DNA of 64,000 nt from Woronichinia naegeliana WA131 (GTDB taxonomy: Bacteria; Cyanobacteriota; Cyanobacteriia; Cyanobacteriales; Microcystaceae): contig CP073041.1 of assembly GCA_025370055.1 (NCBI GenBank), positions 744,001 to 808,000 on the forward strand, read 5' to 3'. Below the pieces are notes generated by a model. The model had not been told where the DNA came from. It saw only the letters and a program-made list of their open reading frames with translations, and did not search any database. Below are positions 18,939 through 28,330 of the stretch, piece by piece (positions within the stretch are counted from its first letter, which is position 1; the number at the start of each line of letters is the position of its first letter). A program made the position numbers and the translations under genes.

Positions 18939-19256
18939 ATGAGCAACAAGAAAAAACAGTATGGAGCCCAGTTCAAAGCCAAAGTCGCCTTAGAAGCAAT
19001 TCGAGGAGAGAAAACGGTATCTGAATTAGCCAGTCAATATGAAATTCATCCAACAATGATTAATGGATGGAAACGAAAAGTATTAGACGAAGCTAGTCAA
19101 ATCTTTGAAACAGAAAACCAAGGAAAAGAAATCAAAGAAAATGCTGAAACTCAGATAAATGAGCTATATCGGCAAATAGGAAAGCTAAAAGTCGAGCGAG
19201 ATTTTTTAGTGGACAGGTCGGTACAATTGGGGCTACCGACCGAAAAACCTTGGTAG
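18939..19256 (+). CDS. IS3-family orfA
   Basis: 105-residue helix-turn-helix and leucine-zipper protein: FKAKVALEAIRGEKTVSELASQYEIHPTMINGWKR, followed by a heptad-like stretch INELYRQIGKLKVERDFL. It overlaps orfB (19250) in the -1 frame, the usual IS3 arrangement for making an OrfAB fusion. The IS left end lies near 18885 (ggtagcccccc). orfB is truncated, so the element is dead. Confidence 0.9.
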   Translation: MSNKKKQYGAQFKAKVALEAIRGEKTVSELASQYEIHPTMINGWKRKVLDEASQIFETENQGKEIKENAETQINELYRQIGKLKVERDFLVDRSVQLGLPTEKPW

Positions 19257-19806
19257 CCCCCAAACATTCTGAATTGTGCATTCAACGTCAATGTGAATTA
19301 TTAGGAATAAATCGTTCGAGTTATTATTACGAACCAAAGGAAATTAGTTCCGAAGAATTGACACTATTGAGACTGTTGGATGAACAATATATGAAAACAC
19401 CATTTTATGGGAGCAGAAAGATGACAGTATACCTCAACACATTAGGTTATGAGGTAAATCGAAAAAGAGTAATACGATTGATGAATCAAATGGGAATACA
19501 AGCAATTTACCCCAAGAAAAGAACAACGTTGCGAAACCCTGAGCATCAAATTTATCCTTACTTATTACGAGACTTAAGCATTGAAAAAGCCAATCAAGTT
19601 TGGTGTACCGACATCACCTATTTGCCAATAGGAAAAGGACACTTTTATCTAGTAGCAATTATGGATTGGTTGAGTCGTAAGGTATTGTCATGGAGGATTA
19701 GCAACACTATGGATGTTTATTTTTGTAAGTCAGCATTGGAGGAAGCATTGTCAATTTATGGCAAACCAGACATCTTTAATAGTGATCAAGGAAGCCAATT
19801 TACCTC
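19250..19806 (+). pseudogene. IS3-family orfB, 3' truncated by K2
   Basis: rve-type integrase core: HTH_21 region (HSELCIQRQCELLGINRSSYYY), VWCTDITYLPIGKGHFYLVAIMDW (first Asp) and FNSDQGSQFTS (second Asp), cut there by K2 before the Glu motif. No remaining 3' part was found in the window. Confidence 0.92.
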
Positions 19807-21077
19807 GGGAGCATCTCACCTTTGCAATAAGTAGAAATACTTAACGAGGTAAATGAAAGAGTCAAAAAAGGTAATCATTTAAATAGGAACAGCGATGACG
19901 AAGGACTTGTGGTACATTGTCAGAATTCCAACTCGCACCAGTAATTTTAAGACGATGACCAATTTGTTTAACTTGAGATTCGACAGAGCCAGAGCCAATA
20001 GAAATGCCCTCTGCCTGCAAATAACCATAATTGACAATCCGATGTTTATGCTTGTTTAAATAAATGATAAAATTCTCAGCTTGAGGCTCTGACCATCCCT
20101 CAAAACAGGAGATAGCGGCATCCACTTCACCCGTCCAAAGAAAAGACTTGACCTCCTCAATTCGCTGGAATGACCCCCCAACTTTATAGAGGTTTTCAAT
20201 TAAGTGATACCAGTCCAAAATTTCAATTCGCTCATGTTTCTGTCCTATCTCACGAAATAAGTTCCAGATACCATCATGTCCATCTCCCAAACAAATTAAA
20301 GGCTTAGCCAAAATTTGAGAATTAACCAAATCTAATAAAGCCGAGTTATCTTGAAAAAAGGCAGCTACCCCCAATTGATGAAAACTGACTCCTTTATAAT
20401 CACGCCAAATTAAGGGTTCTCCCTTGGGAGTTCTGAGTCGTACCTTCCCACCATCTATGCTAATTTCTTCGACTTCTGTGTTAGAGGGTAATTCTTCAAA
20501 ATGATAGCGATGTACAAGGCGTTGTTGCGTACTGTGAGAAACAGCAATTCCCGTCAATGATTGGATTTTCTTAGCTGCTTTTTCATAAGACTCATCGCCA
20601 CTCAGTAGCAAACAGTTCTTCTCTAACATTGGACTCATCTGAGTTCGAGGCTTTAGTTCTAATTTCTTCGCTTGTTTTTCTGTAATGGGCAATTCCCCCA
20701 AAATACTTTTTACTGTTCGTATCCGACCTGTGGTTTCCTCGGTACTTGTTTTGACAAAAAAATACCTATTTCTGGGTTGACATACTGAATCATTAAGTCT
20801 CTGACAGTCTCCTCTATTTCTCCCAAATTATTAAATGTTTTAACTTGAGATTGTTGATAGAGACATTCTCCCAACTCTTGACATAACTCTTGAATCCTTT
20901 TTTCATTTTCTGATAACACTGATAACATGAGATTGTTCCTCAATTGGGATAGATTTTGGAAAGTGGGTCTCGACTATTATACTCTCATTTCTTTTTTTGA
21001 TAAAGTTCGATAAAGTTCAAAGTCTTATTTTTCTGCCCCATAAGTATTAATACTTATTGCATAAGTGAGATGCTCCC
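19807..21077 (-). mobile_element. K2 copy 1, ISKra4-family IS (1271 bp)
   Basis: Inverted ends gggagcatctcac with ttgcaataagta nearby on both sides. The flanks (tttacctc and aaagaagg) do not match, and the right flank is a K3 fragment cut inside its coding region. Recombination has therefore replaced a neighbour. Confidence 0.85.
19862..20943 (-). CDS. K2 transposase, two frames joined at a T7 run
   Basis: Upstream ORF 20710-20943 (77 aa) and catalytic ORF 19862-20701 (279 aa). A -1 slip on the T7 run (A7 on the plus strand at 20756-20762) gives FFVKTSTEETTGRIRTVKSILGELP, aligning with the uninterrupted K3 protein. Catalytic blocks: EISIDGGKVRLR (Asp), CLGDGHDGIWNLF (Asp), LDWYHLIENLYKVGGSF, IGSGSVESQVKQIG (Glu) and LRHRCSYLND. 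Complete apart from the frame change. Confidence 0.83.
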
Positions 21078-21482
21078 AAAGAAGGGAAGTATTGGATTGG
21101 TATCACTTGGTGGAAAATATCCATAAAGTGAAAGTTTCAAAAAAGGTAAAGAGGCAAATAGAGACGTACTTATGGCAAGGGGAGCAAGATTCAGCAATTA
21201 AAGAATTGAACGGTTCAAAACAAAAGGAAGCAATTAACTTCATCAATTATATGAAGAAACATGAAAGCAGAATGCCAGATTATGGACTCTATCAAGACTT
21301 AGGTATCTGCATTGGCTCAGGAAGTGTAGAGTCAAAAATCAAACAAATTGGCAAGAGAATACAAATAGCAGGGGCTTGTTGGAAGTCAGAAAACGTTCCT
21401 CAAATATTGAGATTACGCTGTGCTTATCTCAATGAAGCTATTGCCTGAGTACTTTTACTCATTGCAAATCTGGGATGCTCCC
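21078..21482 (+). pseudogene. K3 transposase fragment (C-terminal part)
   Basis: About 120 residues from RREVLDWYHLVENIHKVK to LRLRCAYLNEAIA plus the element end gggatgctccc. It gives the native K3 C-terminus (EAIA), which the 59-61 kb copy lost to IS4b. Bordered by K2 on the left and an ISL3 fragment on the right. Confidence 0.85.
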
Positions 21483-21879
21483 AATAAAGAAGAGTTAAAA
21501 GAAGAAAAAAGAGAAGAGTTAGAAGAGATATTAAAGATGTATCCTTGTTTAGGAATAGCGTATGAAATGAAGGAAGAGATTAGAGATATTTATGAGCATT
21601 CAAGAACGACAAATGGTGCAAGGAGAAAATTTGAAAAATGGATGAGAACAGCGAGCCTATTCTATAAAAAAAGTGTGGGTATGCTGAAAACTCATTTGAC
21701 AGGTATATGCAATTATTTTGAAAACCATACAACTAATGGATTAACGGAAGGGATGAATACAAAAATTAAATTAATAAAAAGGAAAAGTTATGGATTTGCT
21801 AATTTTGAGCATCTACGGCTTAAATTGTTAGCTTGCTTTAACTCGTAACATAACATTACACACAGACAAGGGGAGAGCC
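21483..21879 (+). pseudogene. ISL3 fragment (3' part)
   Basis: C-terminal 120 or so residues of the ISL3 transposase from [16 protein letters not shown] to LLACFNS, then the terminal repeat ending gggagagcc at 21879. It differs from the full copies at a few bases (for example ttaaagatg against ttgaaaatg). Confidence 0.9.
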
Positions 21880-22174
21880 ATGTAACCGATGACCAAGTGT
21901 ATGGCCCTCAAGAAGGTGCGTTTTTCAACACGCATTATCAAGGAGTGTGTTATGCGCCTTTATATATTTTCTGTGGGCATCATTTATTAGTAGCAAAACT
22001 CCGTTCATAAACATGTCGATCCAGCCGGAGGAGCTTTAGAAGAATTACAGAGAATTATCGGAATTATTAGAGCAGAATGGAAAGAGACTCAAATCATAGT
22101 TAGAAGTGATAGTGCATATGCTCGTAAAGATATCATGAAATTCTGTGAAGAGCAAGCTTGTGTTGATTATGTGA
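21880..22174 (+). pseudogene. IS1380-family transposase fragment
   Basis: Codes TDDQVYGPQEGAFFNTHYQGVCYAPLYIFCGHHLLVAKLRS, then after a one-base frameshift and stop (TCA TAA, 22002-22007) HVDPAGGALEELQRIIGIIRAEWKET and RSDSAYARKDIMKFC. These are IS1380-family blocks containing the first two catalytic Asp regions. Both ends are missing, and T4 cuts the right side. Confidence 0.75.
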
Positions 22175-22468
22175 TAAGCTGTCATCAGTTTAACTTGCAA
22201 TAATACTTGAGCCCTTGTTTTTGATTTTACGTCCCCAACATATTGTCAATCCACCTTCATTAAGAAGTTTATGGATGAGAGATTCTAATTCTTCAATTGA
22301 TTTGAATAATTTATTTGCAATATATTCTTTTGCTGAATGCCATACCAATTCCATTAAATTATAATCGGGACTATAGGGGGGTAAAAACTCCAAAATAATG
22401 TTTGGCATTTCTTCCGTGAGCTCGTCTAGAATTTCTTGCTTTTTGTGGAAGCTCGCATTATCTAAAAT

Positions 22469-23858
22469 GGGTGCGACCTTTAGTTGATAAAAGCTGTTGT
22501 AATCAGGGTTCTACAGGGAACCCATATTGATCAAGTTTTGCCCAAAATTGACTCCATCGTTCCTTGGTCAATACCAAAGCTCGTAGGCTCAAAATAATTC
22601 CTGCTCCTTTTTCCTTCCATCGCATCCCTGAACAACATAATCGTTGTTTGACCAACGTCTTACAAGCTGCTTCCGTAACACCTGAACCAATCGGATACTT
22701 TTTCTCTATGTATTCAGCATAATCCATTTGATGCTGATGATTCTCGTAATAAGTAATCGCCGCTTGTAGTTTCTCGGTAAGATTCTTAGAATGACTTTTT
22801 TCTTCTTTGACTTCTTTCATCAGATTTAGCAGTTCTCCTGCTTTTCCTTTTTCATGCTTGAGTTCTCGACAATTTTCAGTCAACCATTCTTTTTGTTTTG
22901 ACACGGTATTCGGATGCAACGCTTCTGCCAAGGCACCTAAGTAACCAGAGGCATGATAGAAATCTAATATCTGTTCTTCCGTTTGCTTTTCTAAAAACTT
23001 CCAATTTGATTCTGCCCCGTCTGCTATCCCGACCAATGTTGCCTCTGGATAACGGTTTTTCGCTCGCTCAATTTCTCTTTCTAATCTTTCTAGAAAACTC
23101 TTTTTTCCATACTCTGGTGCCGCACCTAGATAGATTGTAGGTTGACGTTCGCCTTCACTATCGTATAGGGAAACGGTTCCCACCATTGCTTCACGGTAGC
23201 CATCCTCACACATCAGCATACAGGTTCCATCTAATCCTATTCCCACTGTTGCAATTTGGCTATCCTCCTTGGGCGGGGCATAACTCCACGCTTCTTCTTT
23301 TGCCTGTACCACACTTCCTACTGCTTCACTCAATCTTTGGATATAGGATAGCGCTACTTTTCTACCATGATTTTCTAATAAATCATTTTTCACCTCTTTG
23401 CCTGCCATCCCTGACATTTTTGAGGATACCTGTTTTGCCAATAATGGCGTTGATGTTATGATTATCCTTGCTTCTCTTTCTAAGGGGCAATACGTTTTTC
23501 CTCAAAGGTGAACGCTGATATACATGACGATTCACTATAACCTCACCATAAGGTGTTTGATATTCTTTCGGTTGCTCTCCCTTACTCTTCCAGATTTCTT
23601 CACCGATTTTTAAGGGTGAACCATCTGTATCTAAATATTTCAAGGCTTCTTTGCTGGCGATGCAACCTACTTCGTTTAAGCCTTTTTGAATATTTATTTC
23701 TGTATCCAACATTGAACGACTGAGTTCTAATGTTAGTTCTATTTTTATCTTTGAACCCTCTACATTAATTAGTTTTGCTGTCATCATTGTTTCCTCTTTG
23801 TCACTTTTCATCCCATGTTAACACTTTTCTTTTCCTTCATCAACTAAAGGTCACACCC
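22469..23858 (-). mobile_element. K1 copy 3, intact (1390 bp)
   Basis: Both ends and both transposase frames (23383-23811 and 22503-23441) match copy 1 at protein level. The exact TSD tctaaaat indicates a simple, fairly recent insertion into T4. Confidence 0.95.
22503..23811 (-). CDS. K1 copy 3 transposase (two frames)
   Basis: Upstream frame 23383-23811 and catalytic frame 22503-23441, same length and residues as copy 1, with the +1 frameshift site conserved. All three candidate catalytic residues are present. One of the complete K1 copies able to act in trans on the disrupted ones. Confidence 0.85.
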
Positions 23859-24763
23859 TCTAAAATAATCACAATCTTCGGACCATTCTTTTCAAAGTCT
23901 TCTTTTTTATTTCCTTGTTCTATCCATTCTCTTTGTATGTCTTTGTAAAATTTTAATAATACACTCTTGAAGTTCTGAGAGTTACCAGTGGGAATCAAAT
24001 CAACCCACCGTTTTTTGTCAGTATATCTAATACCACCCATTACATTGACTCTTCCTTTTCTTCTATCTCCCCTCACTTTTTTACGCTTTCCTTTTTTTGT
24101 CCAATGTTTTCTCCGTATTACTCTTAAGCTGAAGCCACTTTCATCCCAAAACCATATCTGGATTGATTCTGGCTTTTCTTTCAAAAGCTTCTTGTACTCT
24201 TCAACTTTCTTTCTAAATTCCTCTCTTTTTTGCTCATCTTTTTTATCTTCTAGACTATATTTTGCCCAGATGTAGACAAATCGCTTTTTTTTAAGCATAT
24301 TTCTAAGTTGTGTATTTCCTAACAATATACCCGTTTCTTTTTCCATATGAGTTGATAGTCTTGCTACTGTCCAACGTCCAAATTCATATCCAAACTCTTC
24401 AGGCTCTTTGATTATTATCTCCGTCAATTTCTCTATGTATTCTTCTGTTACTTTCCTGTGATTTCCTTTTTTTCTTTTGTCTCTTAAGCTTTCTATCTCT
24501 TTCGGATTTCCATTATTGCACCAGTACCACACTTGTCGTTTGCAACATCCTAATAATCCTGATATTTCATCATACGTTTTTCCTTCATTTCTCAGTAACA
24601 TAATCAATATTCTCTCTCTTGTAACTGCGTGCTCTTCCGTTTTAAGGGCTTTTTGTAGCTCTTTCTTGGTCTTTTGGTCTAAGAAGTTTAACGTCAGCAT
24701 AGTCATACAAAAAAGTAAGTCTATATATTCTACCTTATATCCACTTAGAGTGATGACAGCTTA

Positions 24764-25289
24764 TCATTCACTTTTTCCCCAAAATTTGGGTCAGGGGGGG
24801 GATTCAGCCAGTATCCTGACTGATGGGGTTTAATATCTGCTTCTTCCCATAATCTTCCTACCTGTCGAGGAGATATACTTTCCACTATTCCTTGCTTTAC
24901 TAATTCCTCGGCTAATTCTCGTCCTGTCCAGTGACTTATCGGACGCTCATAATTCTTTGGGTCATCACAGGCTAATTTGAACAACTTCAAGATTTGTTCG
25001 CGTTTAAACTTGGCGGGTGCTCCACTACGTTCAGCATCTTTGATTCTTTCTGTTATTTCTATTTCACTTTTCTGTCCTGCTATCCATCTTTCTCTCCATT
25101 GACTTGCCATTTTTCGGCTGATTTTTAATTTTCTAGCAATTTCTCGATTATTTTCTCCCTCATCTGCCAGAAGCACTATTTTTGCCCTTAGGCAATTTGC
25201 TGCTCTGTTGTATGACGATTTATCAGTTTTTCTAGATGTTCTCGTTCTTTTGCTTCCAACTTTAACTCTTTGGGGGCTAATCGGGGCAT
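24764..25289 (-). pseudogene. IS630-family transposase T5, truncated and frameshifted
   Basis: Starts MPRLAPKELKLEAKEREHLEKLINRHTTEQQIA, then one missing T (gcctaaggg, about 25189) shifts the frame; homology continues LRAKIVLLADEGENNREIARKLKISRKMASQWRERW (HTH) to HQSGYWLNPPPDPNFGEKVND, where it meets the IS1380 junction and T4. The DDE half is absent. T6 at 62326 is a related start. Confidence 0.8.
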
Positions 25290-25343
25290 GACTTTTTCTC
25301 CTATATACCTATATTTATCTTTTTATCGGTTGCCTAATAATAG

Positions 25344-26589
25344 GGCTCTTCCCCCAACTGTGTGGAAAGTGTATAATGATAATACCACAGTAGGAGGTGG
25401 AGTATGTGGATAAACTTGGATGAGCTACTAGGTTTGCCAAAGGTAACAGTCGTAAACTATCGAGAAATAGATGGTGCTTTGTTCTTAAAATTAAAAATGA
25501 AAAACGAAGTAATGGAATGTCCAAATTGTCATAAAGAATTGGAAGATATAAATCAAATAGAATATAATTTGGTTCGGGATTTATCCCTATTGGGAAAGAA
25601 AGTATATCTGGAAGTGCCCCGCCGCCAGTTCCATTGTGAAAAATGTCAGAAATACATAACAGAAAGACTGGACTTTATGCAGCTAAGAAAACATTATACA
25701 ATTCGTTATGAAGAAAAGATTTATGAGCAAGTAAAAAAGAAAAATGTAGAAGAGGTAAGGCAAGAAGAAGAAATAAGTTGGGGAACATTGGAATCAATAT
25801 TTGAAGAGTATGCAAAGCAGGCAGAAAAGAAGGAATGGGAATTACCAGAAAAGATAAGTTTAGACGAATTTAGTAATAGAAAAGGAAAAAAAGACTTTAT
25901 TACAACAGTGATAGATATAAATAAAAAGGAATTGTTAGAAGTAATAAAAGGACACAAAAAAGAAGAGATAATAGAAGCCCTAAAAGTGCAGCCAGCAAGG
26001 GTTAGAGAGAATGTAAAGGAAGTAAGTGTGGATATGTGGGAGGGATTTACGTCAGCAATAAAGGAGTTATTTGTAAATGCTAAAATCGTCTATGATAGAT
26101 TTCATGTAATGAAAAATATAAATGAAGAATTGAATAAATTGAGAAAGAAAATGAATATGCATAAAAAGGGTTTAACATACCTATTATGGAAAAATAAAGA
26201 AGAGTTAAAAGAAGAAAAAAGAGAAGAGTTAGAAGAGATATTGAAAATGTATCCTTGTTTAGGAATAGCGTATGAAATGAAGGAAGAGATTAGAGATATT
26301 TATGAGCATTCAAGAACGACAAATGGTGCAAGGAGAAAATTTGAAAAATGGATGAGAACAGCGAGCCTATTCTATAAAAAAAGTGTGGGTATGCTGAAAA
26401 CTCATTTGACAGGTATATGCAATTATTTTGAAAACCATACAACTAATGGATTAACGGAAGGGATGAATACAAAAATTAAATTAATAAAAAGGAAAAGTTA
26501 TGGATTTGCTAATTTTGAGCATCTACGGCTTAAATTGTTAGCTTGCTTTAACTCGTAACATAACATTACACACAGACAAGGGGAGAGCC
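25344..26589 (+). mobile_element. ISL3-family IS copy 2 (1246 bp)
   Basis: Inverted ends ggctcttccccc and ggctctcccc. Direct repeat ataatag at 25337-25343 and 26590-26596, so this insertion is still in its original site. The transposase gene at 25404-26558 is complete. Confidence 0.92.
25404..26558 (+). CDS. ISL3-family transposase copy 2 (384 aa)
   Basis: Same protein as 7141-8295, including the four zinc-ribbon cysteines and the C-terminal [14 protein letters not shown] block. The ATG at 25404 follows an aggaggtggag ribosome-binding site (25392-25402), which decides the start. Confidence 0.92.
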   Translation: MWINLDELLGLPKVTVVNYREIDGALFLKLKMKNEVMECPNCHKELEDINQIEYNLVRDLSLLGKKVYLEVPRRQFHCEKCQKYITERLDFMQLRKHYTIRYEEKIYEQVKKKNVEEVRQEEEISWGTLESIFEEYAKQAEKKEWELPEKISLDEFSNRKGKKDFITTVIDINKKELLEVIKGHKKEEIIEALKVQPARVRENVKEVSVDMWEGFTSAIKELFVNAKIVYDRFHVMKNINEELNKLRKKMNMHKKGLTYLLWKNKEELKEEKREELEEILKMYPCLGIAYEMKEEIRDIYEHSRTTNGARRKFEKWMRTASLFYKKSVGMLKTHLTGICNYFENHTTNGLTEGMNTKIKLIKRKSYGFANFEHLRLKLLACFNS

Positions 26590-26617
26590 ATAATAGTATC
26601 TTAACTTACGCCTTAGA

Positions 26618-26704
26618 CTAATAGTTTGCCAATAGGCGTGTCACATCAACTAATGTTTTGGTGGGGGCAGGTTGGCCTGCTAGGGGATTTACGTTTGATG
26701 TCAT
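26618..26704 (-). pseudogene. Remnant of pgm 5' end (28 codons)
   Basis: Reads [20 protein letters not shown] and VTRLLANY then a stop, matching the first 28 residues of Pgm at 30208 with four substitutions. The DNA is clearly diverged from the intact gene, so this is not a very recent duplicate. Its ATG side is followed by cagggcaaacg, the ISAs1a end sequence. Confidence 0.75.
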
Positions 26705-26804
26705 AGAGTCCCAGGGCAAACGAATCAAAATTCTAGACTCTTTATTTGACAAGCCTTTTAGCATTTCATAAAAAATCAATAATGATTGCTGAAACCTTTA
26801 CCTA

Positions 26805-26846
26805 GTGGTCTGTCAATTTTCTATTTGTGGATAAAGACGCTTGAGA
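26805..26846 (-). mobile_element. T1 copy 2, terminal piece
   Basis: Begins at the T1 end gtggtctgtcaa after TA (26803-26804) and codes the extreme C-terminus of orfB, reversed. The neighbouring T1 piece is 28245-28330, on the other side of K1 copy 4. Confidence 0.88.
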
Positions 26847-26854
26847 CCTTCACT

Positions 26855-28244
26855 GGGTGTGACCTTTAGTTGATGAAGGAAAAGAAAAGTGTTAACATGA
26901 GATGAAAAGTGACAAAGAGGAAACAATGATGACAGCAAAACTAATTAATGTAGAGGGTTCAAAGATAAAAATAGAACTAACATTAGAACTCAGTCGTTCA
27001 ATGTTGGATACAGAAATAAATATTCAAAAAGGCTTAAACGAAGTAGGTTGCATCGCCAGCAAAGAAGCCTTGAAATATTTAGATACAGATGGTTCACCCT
27101 TAAAAATCGGTGAAGAAATCTGGAAGAGTAAGGGAGAGCAACCGAAAGAATATCAAACACCTTATGGTGAGGTTATAGTGAATCGTCATGTATATCAGCG
27201 TTCACCTTTGAGGAAAAACGTATTGCCCCTTAGAAAGAGAAGCAAGGATAATCATAACATCAACGCCATTATTGGCAAAACAGGTATCCTCAAAAATGTC
27301 AGGGATGGCAGGCAAAGAGGTGAAAAATGATTTATTAGAAAATCATGGTAGAAAAGTAGCGCTATCCTATATCCAAAGATTGAGTGAAGCAGTAGGAAGT
27401 GTGGTACAAGCAAAAGAAGAAGCGTGGAGTTATGCCCCGCCCAAGGAGGATAGCCAAATTGCAACAGTGGGAATAGGATTAGATGGAACCTGTATGCTGA
27501 TGTGTGAGGATGGCTACCGTGAAGCAATGGTGGGAACCGTTTCCCTATACGATAGTGAAGGCGAACGTCAACATACAATCTATCTAGGTGCGGCACCAGA
27601 GTATGGAAAAAAGAGTTTTCTAGAAAGATTGGAAAGAGAAATTGAGCGAGCGAAAAACCGTTATCCAGAGGCAACATTGGTCGGGATAGCAGACGGGGCA
27701 GAATCAAATTGGAAGTTTTTAGAAAAGCAAACGGAAGAACAGATATTAGATTTCTATCATGCCTCTGGTTACTTAGGTGCCTTGGCAGAAGCGTTGCATC
27801 CGAATACCGTGTCAAAACAAAAAGAATGGTTGACTGAAAATTGTCGAGAACTCAAGCATGAAAAAGGAAAAGCAGGAGAACTGCTAAATCTGATGAAAGA
27901 AGTCAAAGAAGAAAAAAGTCATTCTAAGAATCTTACCGAGAAACTACAAGCGGCGATTACTTATTACGAGAATCATCAGCATCAAATGGATTATGCTGAA
28001 TACTTAGAGAAAAAGTATCCGATTGGTTCAGGTGTTACGGAAGCAGCTTGTAAGACGTTGGTCAAACAACGATTATGTTGTTCAGGGATGCGATGGAAGG
28101 AAAAAGGAGCAGGAATTATTTTGAGCCTACGAGCTTTGGTATTGACCAAGGAACGATGGAGTCAATTTTGGGCAAAACTTGATCAATATGGGTTCCCTGT
28201 AGAACCCTGATTACAACAGCTTTTATCAACTAAAGGTCGCACCC
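26855..28244 (+). mobile_element. K1 copy 4 (1390 bp), with an odd left junction
   Basis: Both transposase frames are whole (26902-27330 and 27272-28210). The right flank is cttgagac (28245-28252). The left flank is cttgagac (26840-26847) plus seven extra bases cttcact before the element. The last 8 bases, ccttcact, equal the TSD that K1 copy 5 carries inside ISAs1a. Confidence 0.9.
26902..28210 (+). CDS. K1 copy 4 transposase (two frames)
   Basis: Frames 26902-27330 and 27272-28210. The frameshift site is easiest to see here: codons TTG (27208) AGG AAA AAC, with a +1-frame TGA at 27209-27211. Residue 101 is His, where copies 1, 3 and 5 have Pro, and residue 245 is Leu rather than Ile. Confidence 0.85.
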
Positions 28245-28330
28245 CTTGAGACGGATACGAGCCTCAGCCGTCGTGAATTGCCAATCTACCGACTTTTGGG
28301 AATGATTGCGCTGAGTGTACCAAGCTGCTG
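28245..28330 (-). mobile_element. T1 copy 2, spacer piece between K1 copies 4 and 5
   Basis: Codes part of the orfB C-terminus, reversed. The last 8 bases (agctgctg) differ by two transitions from the complement of the flank caacggct at 14225-14232; these are the two copies of the K1 copy 2 TSD. It proves the inversion partner. Confidence 0.9.

Larger units (their letters stand above)
22190..24706 (-). pseudogene. T4 transposase, split by K1 copy 3
   Basis: N-terminal part 23859-24706 has an HTH (KTYDEISGLLGCCKRQVWYW), a winged helix and the first Asp (IQIWFWDESGFSLRV). C-terminal part 22190-22460 has DNASFHKKQEILDEL (second Asp), LPPYSPDYNLMELVWHSAKEY (Glu) and the normal end. Together they form a full IS630 transposase. 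The TSD tctaaaat (22461-22468 and 23859-23866) marks the break. Confidence 0.92.
22177..24761 (-). mobile_element. T4, IS630-family IS (native about 1187 bp) carrying K1 copy 3
   Basis: Inverted ends agctgtcatca, each next to TA (22175-22176 and 24762-24763). Removing K1 and its 8-bp TSD leaves 1187 bp with one continuous transposase gene. It is inserted exactly where an IS1380 fragment meets T5. Confidence 0.87.
17317..28330. other. 11,014-bp inversion between K1 copy 2 and K1 copy 5
   Basis: K1 copy 2 (minus) and K1 copy 5 (plus) bound this segment. Turning it around joins T1 at 14232 to its 3' part at 28330 and ISAs1a at 17317 to its 5' part at 29721. Independent checks: reassembled T1 is 1225 bp, reassembled ISAs1a is 1237 bp, the 8-bp K1 TSD ccttcact pairs up, and the ISAs1a TSD gctccccgaa pairs up (30132-30141 with the complement at 18151-18160). 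Confidence 0.93.
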
